DNA of 64,000 nucleotides from Candidatus Bathyarchaeota archaeon (GCA_026394265.1 JAPKYO010000013.1:23761-87760), one strand, 5' to 3'; counted from the stretch's first letter, positions 1 to 9,369 are shown. A program made the numbers and translations. Notes: generated by a model from the letters alone, not told the origin.

Positions 1-1
1 C

Positions 2-1648
2 AACTACTACAAGCTCGTCTTCGAGACCGCCGCCGGCGACCCCGAGTACGGGTACCTCAAGGTCGAGAAGCCCCAGAGGGTCATGGTGGAGCACACCTCC
101 GCCAACCCCATCCACCCCATCACCATCGGCCACGCCCGCAACGCCATCACAGGCGCCTGCCTAGCAAACATGCTACGCCTACGCGGCAACACAATGCGCG
201 TAGACTTCCTAGTAAACGACATGGGCCACCAAGTAGCCCTAGCCACGTGGGGCTGGACCCTACTCGGCAAACCCGCCCCCGACACCCGCGGCGAACTCTT
301 CATCGGCGCAATCTACGCCTCCACAAACGTCAGCATGGAACTCCTACGCGTCAACAAGGAACTCAAGGCCGCGGAGGAGAAGGGCGACGTCCCCATGATA
401 GCCGAGCTGCAGGAGGACCTCGAAAAATTCGAGACAGCCGCAGCCGACCTCGAAAAGACCAGCCCCAAGATATACGCGGCACTCAAGGCAAAGATCGCCG
501 CCTACCCCGACCCCGCCGCCGAGATAGCCAAACTCAACACCGCCTACGAGAACAACGACCCCGAGACCAAGAAGGCGGTCCGCCACCTCGTCAAGATATG
601 CATCGACGGCTTCACCCAGACCATGGGCGAGATGAACATCCGATACGACTCATTCGACTACGAGAGCGACCTAGTCTGGCAGCACAAGGCCGACGAGGTA
701 CTCGACGCCCTCAAGAAGACTGACTTCGTCGAACACGATCAGGGCGCGCTCGTCCTCAACTGCGACTCGGTCGCCAACATCTACGCCCTAAAGCAGCGCT
801 GGGGACTAGCCCCCCACCACTCCATACCCCGCCTCGTCCTCGTCAGAAGCGACGGCACAACCCTCTACACCCTCCGAGACATGGCGTACAGCATCTACAA
901 GTTCGGCACCGGCATGGACAAGGTCATAAACGTCATCGGGCAGGAGCAGGCGCTCGCCCAGCTACAGCTACGCATAGCCCTGGTCGCCATCGGCAAACCA
1001 GAGATGGGCGACAACCAGCTACACTACGGCTACGAGTTCGTAAAACTCCCCGAGGGCAAGATGAGCGGACGCCTCGGCAGATACGTAGCACTCAACGACG
1101 TCATGGACCGCAGCATCGAACTCGCATACGATGAAGTCACCAAACGGGTCCCGGACCTCCCCGAGGCACAGCGCCGCGACATCGCACGCATGGTCGGCCT
1201 AGGCGCCGTCAAGTACACGCTGCTCAGCGTAGACTCAAACAAGCAGGTCACATTCGACTGGGCCAAGGCACTAAACTTCGAGACAAACAGCGCCCCATTC
1301 ATACAGTACAGCCACGCACGCTGCTGCAACATACTAAAACGCGTCGAAACCCGACCCGCAGCCGACTTCAGCCAACTCACCGACCCCAAGGAACGCGAGG
1401 TCGTAAGCGCCGTCGCCAACTGGCCCGAGGTCTTCGCCGAGGCCGCCGACGTACTCAAACCCAGCACAATCACAGCCTACCTAAACAGCCTCGCCGACAA
1501 GTACAACAGCTTCTACTCAAGCCTACGCGTCCTGAACGCGGATACCCCCGGCCTCATCGGCGCACGCCTCGCACTAGTAGACGCCGTCCGCATCGTCCTC
1601 AGAAACGGCTGCACAGCCCTCGGCATCGAGGCACCCGAGCGGATGTAG
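2..1648 (+). CDS. argS: Arginyl-tRNA synthetase (5' end outside window)
   Basis: Class I aminoacyl-tRNA synthetase that charges tRNA-Arg in the cytoplasm. The reading frame is open from the first bases, so the N-terminal part lies upstream of the window. The HIGH-type signature reads HPITIGHARN (nt 113-142) and the KMSK-type loop reads GKMSGR (near nt 1060). The C-terminal third has the helical anticodon-binding character of the family (FIQYSHARCCNILKR onward), and the gene ends at a TAG. A minus-strand gene converges on it with no gap. Identification rests on the two class I motifs and the overall pattern and is secure. Confidence 0.95.
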   Translation, partial: NYYKLVFETAAGDPEYGYLKVEKPQRVMVEHTSANPIHPITIGHARNAITGACLANMLRLRGNTMRVDFLVNDMGHQVALATWGWTLLGKPAPDTRGELFIGAIYASTNVSMELLRVNKELKAAEEKGDVPMIAELQEDLEKFETAAADLEKTSPKIYAALKAKIAAYPDPAAEIAKLNTAYENNDPETKKAVRHLVKICIDGFTQTMGEMNIRYDSFDYESDLVWQHKADEVLDALKKTDFVEHDQGALVLNCDSVANIYALKQRWGLAPHHSIPRLVLVRSDGTTLYTLRDMAYSIYKFGTGMDKVINVIGQEQALAQLQLRIALVAIGKPEMGDNQLHYGYEFVKLPEGKMSGRLGRYVALNDVMDRSIELAYDEVTKRVPDLPEAQRRDIARMVGLGAVKYTLLSVDSNKQVTFDWAKALNFETNSAPFIQYSHARCCNILKRVETRPAADFSQLTDPKEREVVSAVANWPEVFAEAADVLKPSTITAYLNSLADKYNSFYSSLRVLNADTPGLIGARLALVDAVRIVLRNGCTALGIEAPERM

Positions 1649-2377
1649 CTAACCCAGCGCCCCGAGCGTCCTGTTTATCGTCCCGAGGTGCTCCCTCTCG
1701 TGCTCAAGGAAGCGCCTCAGCACCTTCCTGAGCGTCCACTGCTCACCCGGGTACTTCGTGTACGCCCTCCTCGTGAACGGCCACTGCCGCCCATCTCCGA
1801 GGGCCGCCTCCAGGGCAGCGATCATCGGGGGCCTAGTAACCATGAGCCTCTCGACGGCGGAGAGCCGCCTCCTCCCCTTCGCCTCCCTCAGCCCCCCCTC
1901 GTAGACACCCTGATACCTCCGCCCCAGCCGGGAGACGTACCACTCCTCCGCGTTGACTATGTGGCCGACGTCGCGCCTCACCGTACGCTTCCCCGGGACG
2001 GGCTCGGCATCAAGCTCCCCCTCCGTCAGCCCACCCACGACGCCCAGAAGCTCCCCCCTGCTCAGCGCCATAAGCCCCAACGCCTCGCCGAGGACAGCCC
2101 CGTCCACCGGCTCCAAATCCGACCGGAAGAGCGCCACCGCGCCGCCCGACTCCCCGAGTTCGGGTATCCCCGCCTGCTCCTCAACCACCTCTAGGCCGGA
2201 ACGCTCGGTGCAGCCGATCCCCCTCGCCCCGAGCCACGCGAGCCGCGCCCCCACCGCCCCCGGCAGCGCCGCCAGCGCCTCCCCACGCGACGCCCCACGC
2301 GTGAAGCACCCCGGCAACCCCACCAAATGCGCGTACCACCACACGCCCCCCTCCAGGTTCACACCCCAACCCGCCAT
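1649..2377 (-). CDS. HicB-like domain fused to DinB-like four-helix domain
   Basis: About 242 residues from the ATG at 2377; a longer frame starts at 2431 but its extra residues are Gly/Trp-rich and look non-coding. The first ~60 residues (WWYAHLVGLPGCFTRGASRG and following) match the HicB antitoxin-like fold: a short strand, then PGC-TRG, then a helix. The rest looks like a DinB/DUF664-type bundle, with HIVNAEEWYV in the middle and FLEHEREHLGTI near the end supplying the spaced His residues that bind metal in this superfamily. No HicA toxin lies next to it, so an antitoxin role is unlikely. Substrate unknown. Confidence 0.6.
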   Translation of the reverse strand: MAGWGVNLEGGVWWYAHLVGLPGCFTRGASRGEALAALPGAVGARLAWLGARGIGCTERSGLEVVEEQAGIPELGESGGAVALFRSDLEPVDGAVLGEALGLMALSRGELLGVVGGLTEGELDAEPVPGKRTVRRDVGHIVNAEEWYVSRLGRRYQGVYEGGLREAKGRRRLSAVERLMVTRPPMIAALEAALGDGRQWPFTRRAYTKYPGEQWTLRKVLRRFLEHEREHLGTINRTLGALG

Positions 2378-2431
2378 GAGAAAACCACCCACCCACACCG
2401 GAAAAGACCACCCCCACCCGCCAAGCCCCAA

Positions 2432-2530
2432 CCATCACGAATCGCCAAAAAACGACCCCAAACGCCAAAACAACCCCGAAAACACCCGAACCGCGACGAC
2501 GAAGGACCCCCCCTCCCCCCCCACCCCCAC
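2432..2530. repeat. Dispersed intergenic repeat, copy R1
   Basis: A C-rich stretch of about 95 bp just upstream of the htpX promoter. It aligns over almost its full length with 35965-36058. Both copies share GAATCGCC, AAAACGAC, CCAAAC and, at the far end, GCGAAGGACC/ACGAAGGACC followed by a run of C. I estimate 75-80% identity by eye. The core reappears at 46347-46361 in the opposite orientation. Confidence 0.6.
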
Positions 2531-2543
2531 GCGAGCCCATCCC

Positions 2544-2549
2544 TTAAAT
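2544..2549 (+). promoter_or_regulatory. TATA box of htpX
   Basis: TTAAAT lies 26 nt upstream of the htpX ATG at 2575 with no Shine-Dalgarno sequence in between, the pattern of a leaderless archaeal transcript. Confidence 0.5.
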
Positions 2550-2574
2550 CCCGCCGCCACACACCAGACACCCC

Positions 2575-3543
2575 ATGCCAAACACAGGACTCCTGAAACT
2601 CCAAATAACCATGGCGACCACAGTCGCACTCATCATAGGCGTAACCACCCTCGCCTTCTCAGCCATCCTCTGGTGGTACGACGCCCTAGACATCACCACA
2701 CTCATCGCCACCGTCGCCATCTTCAACATCGCACAGTGGCTACTCGCCCCATACCTCGTCAACTTCATGTACGGCGTCAGAAAAGCAGACCCCGCCGAGC
2801 GCCCAGAGCTACACACAATGCTCCAAGGCATCAGCCAACGCAGCGGAATCAAGACCCCCCAACTCATGATCAGCAAACTCACCATCCCCAACGCCTTCGC
2901 CTACGGCTCCCCACTCACCGGCAACATGGTCGCAGTAACCGACGGACTACTAACCACCCTCGACACCGACGAAGTCGAAGCCGTCATCGCCCACGAAACC
3001 GGACACCTCAAACACCGCGACATGCAGATAATGATGGTCGTCAGCTTCCTCCCCAGCCTCTTCTACATACTCGCACGAAGCCTACTCTACAGCAGCTGGT
3101 TCGGCGGAAACAACAAGAAAAACAACGGCTCCAGCCTCGCCCTCGTCGGCGGCCTCAGCATGATCATCTACTTCACACTCACCCTACTCAACCTCGCCCT
3201 AAGCCGCCAACGCGAATACTACGCCGACAAACACGCCGCCGAAACCATCCCAGACGGCGCCCACAAACTCAGCACGGGACTCGCCAAGATAAGCAGCCGC
3301 ACATGGACCCAGCAACGCAGAGGCGAAAAGATCGCCGAAAGCGGCTTCAAGAGCCTCTTCATCGCCGACCCCGACCGCGCCGGCATAGACGTCGCCGAAC
3401 TCCAAGCAGCCAAAACCGGCGAACTCGACTCCCAGCTCGTCGACGAGATACTAAACCGCCACGTCACCGGATTCGACAGCTTCACCGAACTCTTCAGCAC
3501 CCACCCAAACATCGTCAAACGACTACAGGCGCTACAGCAGTAG
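2575..3543 (+). CDS. htpX: HtpX-like membrane zinc metalloprotease (M48)
   Basis: 322-residue membrane protease of the M48 family that degrades misfolded membrane proteins. Two N-terminal membrane segments (residues ~15-60) precede the zinc motif HETGHLKHRD near residue 140, followed by two more hydrophobic segments and the third-ligand region SRQREYYADKHAAE. Length and domain order are typical of HtpX. The start is set by a TATA-like box 26 nt upstream. Its last 12 bases overlap the end of the convergent uracil-DNA glycosylase gene. Confidence 0.9.
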   Translation: MPNTGLLKLQITMATTVALIIGVTTLAFSAILWWYDALDITTLIATVAIFNIAQWLLAPYLVNFMYGVRKADPAERPELHTMLQGISQRSGIKTPQLMISKLTIPNAFAYGSPLTGNMVAVTDGLLTTLDTDEVEAVIAHETGHLKHRDMQIMMVVSFLPSLFYILARSLLYSSWFGGNNKKNNGSSLALVGGLSMIIYFTLTLLNLALSRQREYYADKHAAETIPDGAHKLSTGLAKISSRTWTQQRRGEKIAESGFKSLFIADPDRAGIDVAELQAAKTGELDSQLVDEILNRHVTGFDSFTELFSTHPNIVKRLQALQQ

Positions 3544-4125
3544 CCGCGCAAGCGCCGCCATATCCGCATCGAGTTCCCCCAGCAGCTTCCTGTTATAGAT
3601 CGCTGCCGCCGGGTGGTAGAGCGGGAACACCACGACCCTCCCCCATGGGGCGTCGACCTCCCGCGACTTCCCGTGCACGTTCCCGATCACCGCCTCCCCC
3701 AAACCAAACCTCCCGAAGACATACTCGATGGCGCTGTTACCCATCGGCGCGACCACCCCCGGCTCGATTATCCCAAGAAGCTGCTCAAGATGACCCGAAC
3801 AAGCCTCGACCTCACCCCGCTTCGGCCTCCTGTTCCCCGGCGGCCGGCAACGCACCACATTCGAGATGAATACCCTATCCCTGCTGAACCCCGCCCCGGC
3901 GAGAAGCCTATCGAGGAGCTTGCCCGCCGAGCCCACGAAGGGACGACCCGTCTCATCCTCCCGGCGCCCCGGCGCCTCCCCCACGAAGACCACACGCGAG
4001 TCAAGGTCACCCTCACCGTTGACCCTGTTCCTCGCCCCCCCGCAGAGACCGCAGGCGCGACAAGCCGCGACCTCCGCGACAAGCTCCCCGAACAGCCTCG
4101 CCTTCTCAGCAGCCAAATTCAACAC
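3532..4125 (-). CDS. Uracil-DNA glycosylase, family 4 type
   Basis: Removes uracil from DNA after cytosine deamination. The hallmark GEAPGRREDETGRPFVG near the N-terminus supplies the GEAPG active-site motif and a phosphate-binding segment, and FPLYHPAAAIYN is the C-terminal catalytic/binding loop. Four spaced Cys (CRACGLC, later CRPPG and CSGH) fit the [4Fe-4S] cluster of families 4 and 5. I chose the GTG at 4125 because the frame upstream (to 4191) lacks family similarity and TATTTGG lies about 30 nt upstream, but 4191 remains possible. It overlaps htpX tail to tail by 12 bp. Confidence 0.85.
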   Translation of the reverse strand: MLNLAAEKARLFGELVAEVAACRACGLCGGARNRVNGEGDLDSRVVFVGEAPGRREDETGRPFVGSAGKLLDRLLAGAGFSRDRVFISNVVRCRPPGNRRPKRGEVEACSGHLEQLLGIIEPGVVAPMGNSAIEYVFGRFGLGEAVIGNVHGKSREVDAPWGRVVVFPLYHPAAAIYNRKLLGELDADMAALARLLL

Positions 4126-4199
4126 CAGAGCCCGAAGGGGCGGGAATCCACGCCAAATAGCAGCCCCGGGGACGTAAAAACCCCGCCCCACCCATTACA

Positions 4200-4209
4200 T
4201 TAAAATATA
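4200..4209 (+). promoter_or_regulatory. TATA box for the regulator-ABC exporter operon
   Basis: TTAAAATATA is the clearest AT-rich element in this stretch and sits about 24 nt upstream of the GTG at 4228, the spacing expected for a leaderless transcript. Confidence 0.55.
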
Positions 4210-4227
4210 CCGCTACAACGCCCTGTA

Positions 4228-4833
4228 GTGATATCCTTGAGCAAAGGCTCCGACATAAAGATCATCAAAGACCCCAAAGTCGCCAAACTACTCGCAGACG
4301 ACACACGCCGTCGGATACTACACATGCTAAGACACAAGGAGATGTCCCCCGCAGACCTCGCCAAGGCACTCGACAAAAACTTCTCCAGCGTACAACACCA
4401 CCTCAACCTCCTCATCGGCGCCGGCCTCGTCGAACAGACAAAGGAGGAGAAGGTCCGCAACATGATCCAGCCATACTACCACGCCACCGCCAACCGCTAC
4501 CTCATCTCCTACTCACTATCCGAGAGCCTCCAGAAAGACGACGAATACGCGCAGTATCAAGAAGCCACGCTCCAGAAGATGATACCCGGGCTCAAGGTCT
4601 TCAACATCGACGTCCCCGAGGAGAAGCGGGCGCGCGCCCTCACACTCATAGGCAGATGCGTCGAGATGGAGCGAAAAGCATTCGAGGAGGCGGTGGAGAG
4701 ACAGAGCGACCCCGCGACCCTCGACAAACAGGTACAGCGACCCCTACTCCAGCTCCTCACCCACCTGACCCTCTCCAAGGACCGCGACCACGCCGCCGCG
4801 ATGAATGAGCTAAACCAACTCCTAAACCTCTAA
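4228..4833 (+). CDS. ArsR-like winged-helix regulator
   Basis: 201 residues. The N-terminal ~85 residues form a winged helix of the ArsR/HTH_20 type: IIKDPKVAKLLADDTRRRILHML, then the recognition helix region FSSVQHHLNLLIGAGLV and a wing. The C-terminal half is helical and unassigned, perhaps a dimerisation or ligand region. It is the first gene before two ABC exporter half-transporters, 11 nt from the next ATG, so it probably controls that operon, possibly its own transcription. The GTG start is chosen from the TATA box about 24 nt upstream. The inducing ligand cannot be read from the sequence. Confidence 0.75.
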   Translation: MISLSKGSDIKIIKDPKVAKLLADDTRRRILHMLRHKEMSPADLAKALDKNFSSVQHHLNLLIGAGLVEQTKEEKVRNMIQPYYHATANRYLISYSLSESLQKDDEYAQYQEATLQKMIPGLKVFNIDVPEEKRARALTLIGRCVEMERKAFEEAVERQSDPATLDKQVQRPLLQLLTHLTLSKDRDHAAAMNELNQLLNL

Positions 4834-4844
4834 GGTGCCAACAG

Positions 4845-6725
4845 ATGCAACCCACGAACACAAAGGCCAAACCAGACGAAGGCAAACAGGTCGGTAACTT
4901 CCGCCGGATGATGGGCTACATCACCGGCTTCTGGCAGTTCAAGGCCGTCATCGCCCTCATCCTAGTCTCCACATTCCTCGACGTCCAGATGCCGATGATG
5001 ATCGGCGACATAATCGACCTAGTCAGCAACATATCCGCCGGGAAGACCCTCGCGGAGTGGAACGGCGGCCTCATGGGCCTCCTGCTTCTACCCATCTCCC
5101 AGTGGATAACGTCGAACTTCGGTTACGACGCCGACTACTCCGCCCTCGGCACCTTCGTGATCAGCCTCATCCTCGTCGCCGGGAGCGTCGCCATCCTAAA
5201 CTACGTCATCCGCTACGGCGGCGCATGGATCAGCCAAAGAGGCACATACGGGCTCCGGAGCGACATGTACAACAGCCTCCTCGAGCAGTCCTTCAGCTTC
5301 TACGACAAGCAGAGGACCGGCCAGCTCATGGCGCGCGCCACCGGGGACATCGACCAGATCGACCGGTGGTTCGACATCGGGCTGCGCATGAGCATCTCCA
5401 CAGTCGTCCTGATAACGATGGTCCTCTGGAGCCTCTGGAACACAGACGTCTCCCTCACCCTCATCACCCTGCTCGTGATCCCCTTCCTATTCGTCACCAT
5501 GCTCACATTCGGGCGCAAATCCTTCCCAGTCACACAGAAGATGCGCCAGCAATACGGCGAGATAACAAGCGTCTTCCAGGAGAACCTCATGGGACTCAGG
5601 GTCGTCAGAGGCTTCGCACAGGAGAAACAGGAGGAGGAAAAGATCGAGCGCGAGCTAACCCAGTACTTCGACTACCACATCATAACCGCCAAGTACCGCG
5701 CCTTCTTCCTACCCTTGGCGACCCTCATAACCAGCGTAGGCTTCGTGATGATCCTCTGGTTTGGGGGCACTCAGGTAATAAGCGGGGCCATAAGCATCGG
5801 AAGCCTCATCGCCTTCTACCTCTACCTCACCCGCATCGCGCAACCCGTCAGGATGCTCGGAAACATATCCAACCTGCTCCTCAGGGCGAACGCCGCGGCG
5901 AGCCGCGTCTTCGAGACCATAGACGCGCAGATCGCCGTACACGACAAACCCGACGCAATAGAGATAACCCAACTCAAGGGACACGTCCAGTTTGAACACG
6001 TCAACTTCGGCTACGACGAGAAGAACATGGTACTCAGGGACGTGAACCTCGACGTCAAGCCGGGGATGACCGTCGCCATACTGGGCGCCACGGGAAGCGG
6101 CAAGAGCAGCATAATCAACCTCATCCCCCGCTTCTACGACGTAAACGGCGGCTCGATAAAGATAGACGAACACGACGTCCGCGACTACCAGATAAAGTCC
6201 CTCCGCGAGCACATCGGCATCGTCAGACAGGACCCATTCATATTCAGCACGACCTTCCGCGAGAACGTCGCCTACGGCGTCGACAACGCCAAGATGGAGG
6301 ACATCGAGGCGGCGGCGAAGCGAGCCAAGATACACGACTACATAGCCTCCACCCCGAAGGGCTACAACACCGAGGTCGGGGAGAGGGGCATCACCATCTC
6401 GGGCGGCCAGAAGCAGCGCATCGCCATAGCCCGCGCCCTCCTCAAGAACCCCAAGATACTCATCCTCGACGACTCCACAAGCAGCGTCGACACACAGACA
6501 GAACACGACATCCAGCAGGCACTCGATGAGCTACTCACCGACCGCACCACCTTCATCATCACCCAGCGCCTCAGTTCGATAAAGAAGGCCGATTACATCG
6601 TCGTCCTCGACAACGGGGTCGTCGCCGAGGAGGGTACCCACGACACGCTCATGGCCGAGAACGGGATATACCGGAAGCTATACGAGACGCAGGTCTCCGG
6701 CGCCGAGAGGCGGGAGGCTGACTAG
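4845..6725 (+). CDS. ABC exporter half-transporter, degenerate-site subunit
   Basis: 626 residues: six-helix export domain (~30-340), then a nucleotide-binding domain. Walker A is GATGSGKSS (near residue 411) and the signature is the canonical ISGGQKQR. Walker B reads ILILDDSTSSVD, with Asp where the catalytic Glu normally stands, and the switch region reads ITQRLSS with Gln in place of His. Those two losses mark the subunit that provides the non-hydrolytic site in heterodimeric exporters such as TM287/288. The partner gene starts 1 nt after its stop. Substrate (drug, lipid or peptide) unknown. Confidence 0.9.
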   Translation: MQPTNTKAKPDEGKQVGNFRRMMGYITGFWQFKAVIALILVSTFLDVQMPMMIGDIIDLVSNISAGKTLAEWNGGLMGLLLLPISQWITSNFGYDADYSALGTFVISLILVAGSVAILNYVIRYGGAWISQRGTYGLRSDMYNSLLEQSFSFYDKQRTGQLMARATGDIDQIDRWFDIGLRMSISTVVLITMVLWSLWNTDVSLTLITLLVIPFLFVTMLTFGRKSFPVTQKMRQQYGEITSVFQENLMGLRVVRGFAQEKQEEEKIERELTQYFDYHIITAKYRAFFLPLATLITSVGFVMILWFGGTQVISGAISIGSLIAFYLYLTRIAQPVRMLGNISNLLLRANAAASRVFETIDAQIAVHDKPDAIEITQLKGHVQFEHVNFGYDEKNMVLRDVNLDVKPGMTVAILGATGSGKSSIINLIPRFYDVNGGSIKIDEHDVRDYQIKSLREHIGIVRQDPFIFSTTFRENVAYGVDNAKMEDIEAAAKRAKIHDYIASTPKGYNTEVGERGITISGGQKQRIAIARALLKNPKILILDDSTSSVDTQTEHDIQQALDELLTDRTTFIITQRLSSIKKADYIVVLDNGVVAEEGTHDTLMAENGIYRKLYETQVSGAERREAD

Positions 6726-6726
6726 C

Positions 6727-8565
6727 ATGGGTATGCGTGGAGGCGGAGGAGGCGGTGGCGGAGGATACCACGGTATAGTCGTCGGAGAGGACGAAAACGA
6801 CGTACGCCAGGTATCTGACACCGTCCTAGCCATCCGGATGCTCAAATACGTCCTCAAGTACAAGAGGCGCGCCCTGCTCATGTTTGTGACCGTCGTCTTC
6901 ACGACGGCGCTGAACCTCATCCCAACCCTGCTCTACGGCGCCGCGATAGACCAGTACATCCCCAACCTCGACGCCGCGGGCCTCGCCCTCATCGCGGTCG
7001 GCTACCTCATCGTGGCAATAGCCACATACGCCGCCCAATCCACCCAGAACTACCTCATAGAGTGGCTCTTCGGCAAGATGGAGTACGACCTACGAGACGA
7101 CGTATTCGACCACATCCAGAGATTAAACATAGGCTACTTCGCAGACAAGGAGCCCGGAAGCCTAGTCAGCCGCGCCACAAACGACATCGACAAGCTCTCA
7201 GAACTCATCTCCTCCGGGATAATCACCGCCGCCGCGGACCTCCTCACCATCATCGGCATCGTCGTCATCATGTTCTCCCTCGACTGGCAACTCAGCCTCC
7301 TCAGCTTCGCCGTCATCCCCATCATGCTCATCTGGATGGTCATCTGGGGCAAACGCGTGAGAACCGTCTACCGCGAGACACGCAAGTCGATAGCCAGCGT
7401 CTCAGCTCAGATGGAGGAATCCGTCAGCGGCATCAAGGAGATACAGAGCTTCAGCAAGGAGGACGAGACGAAGAAGGAGTTCCAGAACGTCAACGAGACG
7501 AACCGGGCGGCGAACACCGAGGCCGGGCGCGTCATGTCCGCCTTCTACCCGACCGTCACCTTCTTCACATCGATAGGACAGGCACTCGTCCTCTGGTTCG
7601 GCGGGATAGCCGTCATACAGCACGTCGTGACCGTTGGGACACTCTTCATCTTCATGAGCTACATAACACGCTTCTTCCAGCCCATCCAGGAGCTGAGCAA
7701 CATCTGGACCAGTGTTCAGTCCGCCTTCGCCGCCGCGGAGAGGATCTTCAACATAGTAGACGCCCCAATCGACATCAAGGACTCCCCAGACTCGGAGCCA
7801 ATCGGCCCCATCAAGGGCGAGATAACCTATGACCACATGTCATTCGGCTACGAGAAGGACCGCCCCGTCCTCCGCGACATCACCCTCACAATCGAGCCCA
7901 ACACAACCGTCGCCTTCGTCGGCCCAACCGGCGTAGGAAAAACGACCATGATCAACCTCCTCTACAGATTCTACGACCCAGTCGAGGGGCGGATACTCAT
8001 CGACGGGAAAGACCTCAAGAAGATACGGGTCGAGTCCCTACGCACACAGATGGGCATCGTCCTCCAGGACCCCTTCCTCTTCAGCGGCACAATAATGGAC
8101 AACATCCGATACAGCCGACCAGCGGCGAGCGACGATGAAGTAGTCGCCGTATCCAAAGCGATAGGGGCACACGACTTCATCGCACGCCTCCCCGAGGGCT
8201 ACCAGACCGAGGTCAAGGAACGCGGCGGCAGACTAAGCGTCGGCCAACGGCAACTAGTCTCCCTCGCAAGGGCGCTCATAGCCGACCCACGCATCCTCAT
8301 AATGGACGAGGCGACGAGCAGCATCGACGCATACACCGAGCTACTCATCCAGAAGGCGATGGACAAGATACTCCAGGGGAGAACCGCCATAGTCATCGCC
8401 CACCGCCTCTCGACCGTCCGAAACGCCGACAAGATCGTCGTCATAGAGAACGGGCGCATCGCCGAGGCGGGCAAACACGACGAACTACTTGAGAAGGGCG
8501 GGCTTTACAAGAAGCTCTACGAGATGCAGTTCAAGACCGAGCCGGAGAAGCCCGCGCCCGGCTAG
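6727..8565 (+). CDS. ABC exporter half-transporter, catalytic subunit
   Basis: 612 residues. The start is followed by a Gly-rich stretch (MGMRGGGG...), which also occurs at the front of related exporter subunits. Six-helix export domain, then Walker A GPTGVGKTT (near residue 398), Walker B ILIMDEATSSID with the catalytic Glu, and switch His in IAHRLST. The signature is altered to LSVGQRQ. It therefore complements the upstream subunit: its Walker motifs pair with the partner's intact ISGGQ to make one competent site, while its own SVGQ faces the partner's degenerate Walker B. The two genes are clearly one heterodimeric transporter. Confidence 0.9.
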   Translation: MGMRGGGGGGGGGYHGIVVGEDENDVRQVSDTVLAIRMLKYVLKYKRRALLMFVTVVFTTALNLIPTLLYGAAIDQYIPNLDAAGLALIAVGYLIVAIATYAAQSTQNYLIEWLFGKMEYDLRDDVFDHIQRLNIGYFADKEPGSLVSRATNDIDKLSELISSGIITAAADLLTIIGIVVIMFSLDWQLSLLSFAVIPIMLIWMVIWGKRVRTVYRETRKSIASVSAQMEESVSGIKEIQSFSKEDETKKEFQNVNETNRAANTEAGRVMSAFYPTVTFFTSIGQALVLWFGGIAVIQHVVTVGTLFIFMSYITRFFQPIQELSNIWTSVQSAFAAAERIFNIVDAPIDIKDSPDSEPIGPIKGEITYDHMSFGYEKDRPVLRDITLTIEPNTTVAFVGPTGVGKTTMINLLYRFYDPVEGRILIDGKDLKKIRVESLRTQMGIVLQDPFLFSGTIMDNIRYSRPAASDDEVVAVSKAIGAHDFIARLPEGYQTEVKERGGRLSVGQRQLVSLARALIADPRILIMDEATSSIDAYTELLIQKAMDKILQGRTAIVIAHRLSTVRNADKIVVIENGRIAEAGKHDELLEKGGLYKKLYEMQFKTEPEKPAPG

Positions 8566-8608
8566 GCACTGAAAAAGCATTTCAGCCCCAACCCCCCACT
8601 ATCCCCAC

Positions 8609-9073
8609 ATGGAACACGGCAAGCCCCACCCCGCCTTCAAGGTCTGGATGGAGACCGAGGACGGCTACGTCTTCGGCCCCGGCGTCTACAGCCTCCTGAA
8701 GAAGGTCATGGAGGTTGGCACCCTGAAGGAAGCCTCAACTGAGCTAGGCATGAGCTACAGATACGCCTGGGGACTAATCCGGAAAGCCGAGGATAAGCTC
8801 GGGGAGCCACTATTATCCGCCCACAAGGGCGGGAAATCCGGGGGCGGCGGGGCTGAACTCACCGAACGCGGCAAAAAGTTCCTCCTCGAGTTCCAGAACC
8901 TACGCGAGCAGATGAGACAGGCTTCTGAGGCGCCGCCTCAGCACTTCGTCTCAGGCACCGTGAAGGATGTCAAGGTTGGCCCGAAGGAGACCGAGGTCAC
9001 TATCCGCCTAATCCCCGTGGATGACATGGTCTTCAAGAAGGGTGACAGCGTAAGCATACGAAAGAGCGCCTAG
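8609..9073 (+). CDS. ModE-like molybdate/tungstate-type regulator
   Basis: 154 residues. The N-terminal domain is a LysR/ModE-type winged helix (GPGVYSLLKKVMEVGTLKEA, then ELGMSYRYAWGLIRKAEDKLGEPLL and KGGKSGGGGAELTERGKKFL). The short C-terminal segment (SGTVKDVKVGPKETEVTIRL) resembles half of a Mop/TOBE oxyanion-binding fold. Many archaeal proteins of this size respond to molybdate or tungstate, but no molybdate transporter lies here, so its target is unknown. An A-rich box 30-40 nt upstream could be its promoter. Its stop overlaps the stop of the convergent PadR-like gene. Confidence 0.75.
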   Translation: MEHGKPHPAFKVWMETEDGYVFGPGVYSLLKKVMEVGTLKEASTELGMSYRYAWGLIRKAEDKLGEPLLSAHKGGKSGGGGAELTERGKKFLLEFQNLREQMRQASEAPPQHFVSGTVKDVKVGPKETEVTIRLIPVDDMVFKKGDSVSIRKSA

Positions 9074-9369
9074 GCCGTCCCTCTTCGGGGGAGATCCTCG
9101 TTCTTCATTATGGCGATGTACTGCTCGTATTTCGACTTGATGGCGAGTCCCCCGTCGGTGATCTTGTAGAAGCAGCGCCCCTCGACCTCGTTGTCGTCCC
9201 TCGCGACGTAGTTCAGCGAGCAGAGGTCGTTGAGGTGGTGGTAGACGTTTCCTATGTCGTTGTCGTCGAGGTAGATGTGGAACTGGTCCTTCATGGTCTT
9301 CCATATGTCGTAGCCGTAGGACTCGTGCCCTGTGGCGGAGTTGTTGGAGATTATGGCGAGTATCTTCAT
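9070..9369 (-). CDS. PadR-like winged-helix regulator
   Basis: About 99 residues from the ATG at 9369; an upstream in-frame TTG at 9405 is possible but would lie at or above the predicted transcription start. The pattern MKILAIISNNSATGHESYGYDIWKTM, then the helix-turn-helix DIGNVYHHLNDLCSLNYV, and the wing GRCFYKITDGGLAIKSKYEQY is that of a PadR-type regulator. It is divergent from TFB, with TTATAA at 9421-9426 as its likely TATA box. Its 3' end overlaps the ModE-like gene by 4 bp. Confidence 0.65.
   Translation of the reverse strand: MKILAIISNNSATGHESYGYDIWKTMKDQFHIYLDDNDIGNVYHHLNDLCSLNYVARDDNEVEGRCFYKITDGGLAIKSKYEQYIAIMKNEDLPRRGTA

Noticed and set aside
1953..3869. Long plus-strand frame of 638 codons
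   Set aside because: It runs across three real genes and a C-rich spacer and gives a Pro/Arg/His-rich low-complexity product; a composition artefact.
5709..6506. 265-codon minus-strand frame inside the ABC exporter
   Set aside because: Antisense shadow of the ATP-binding domain caused by GC-rich third positions.
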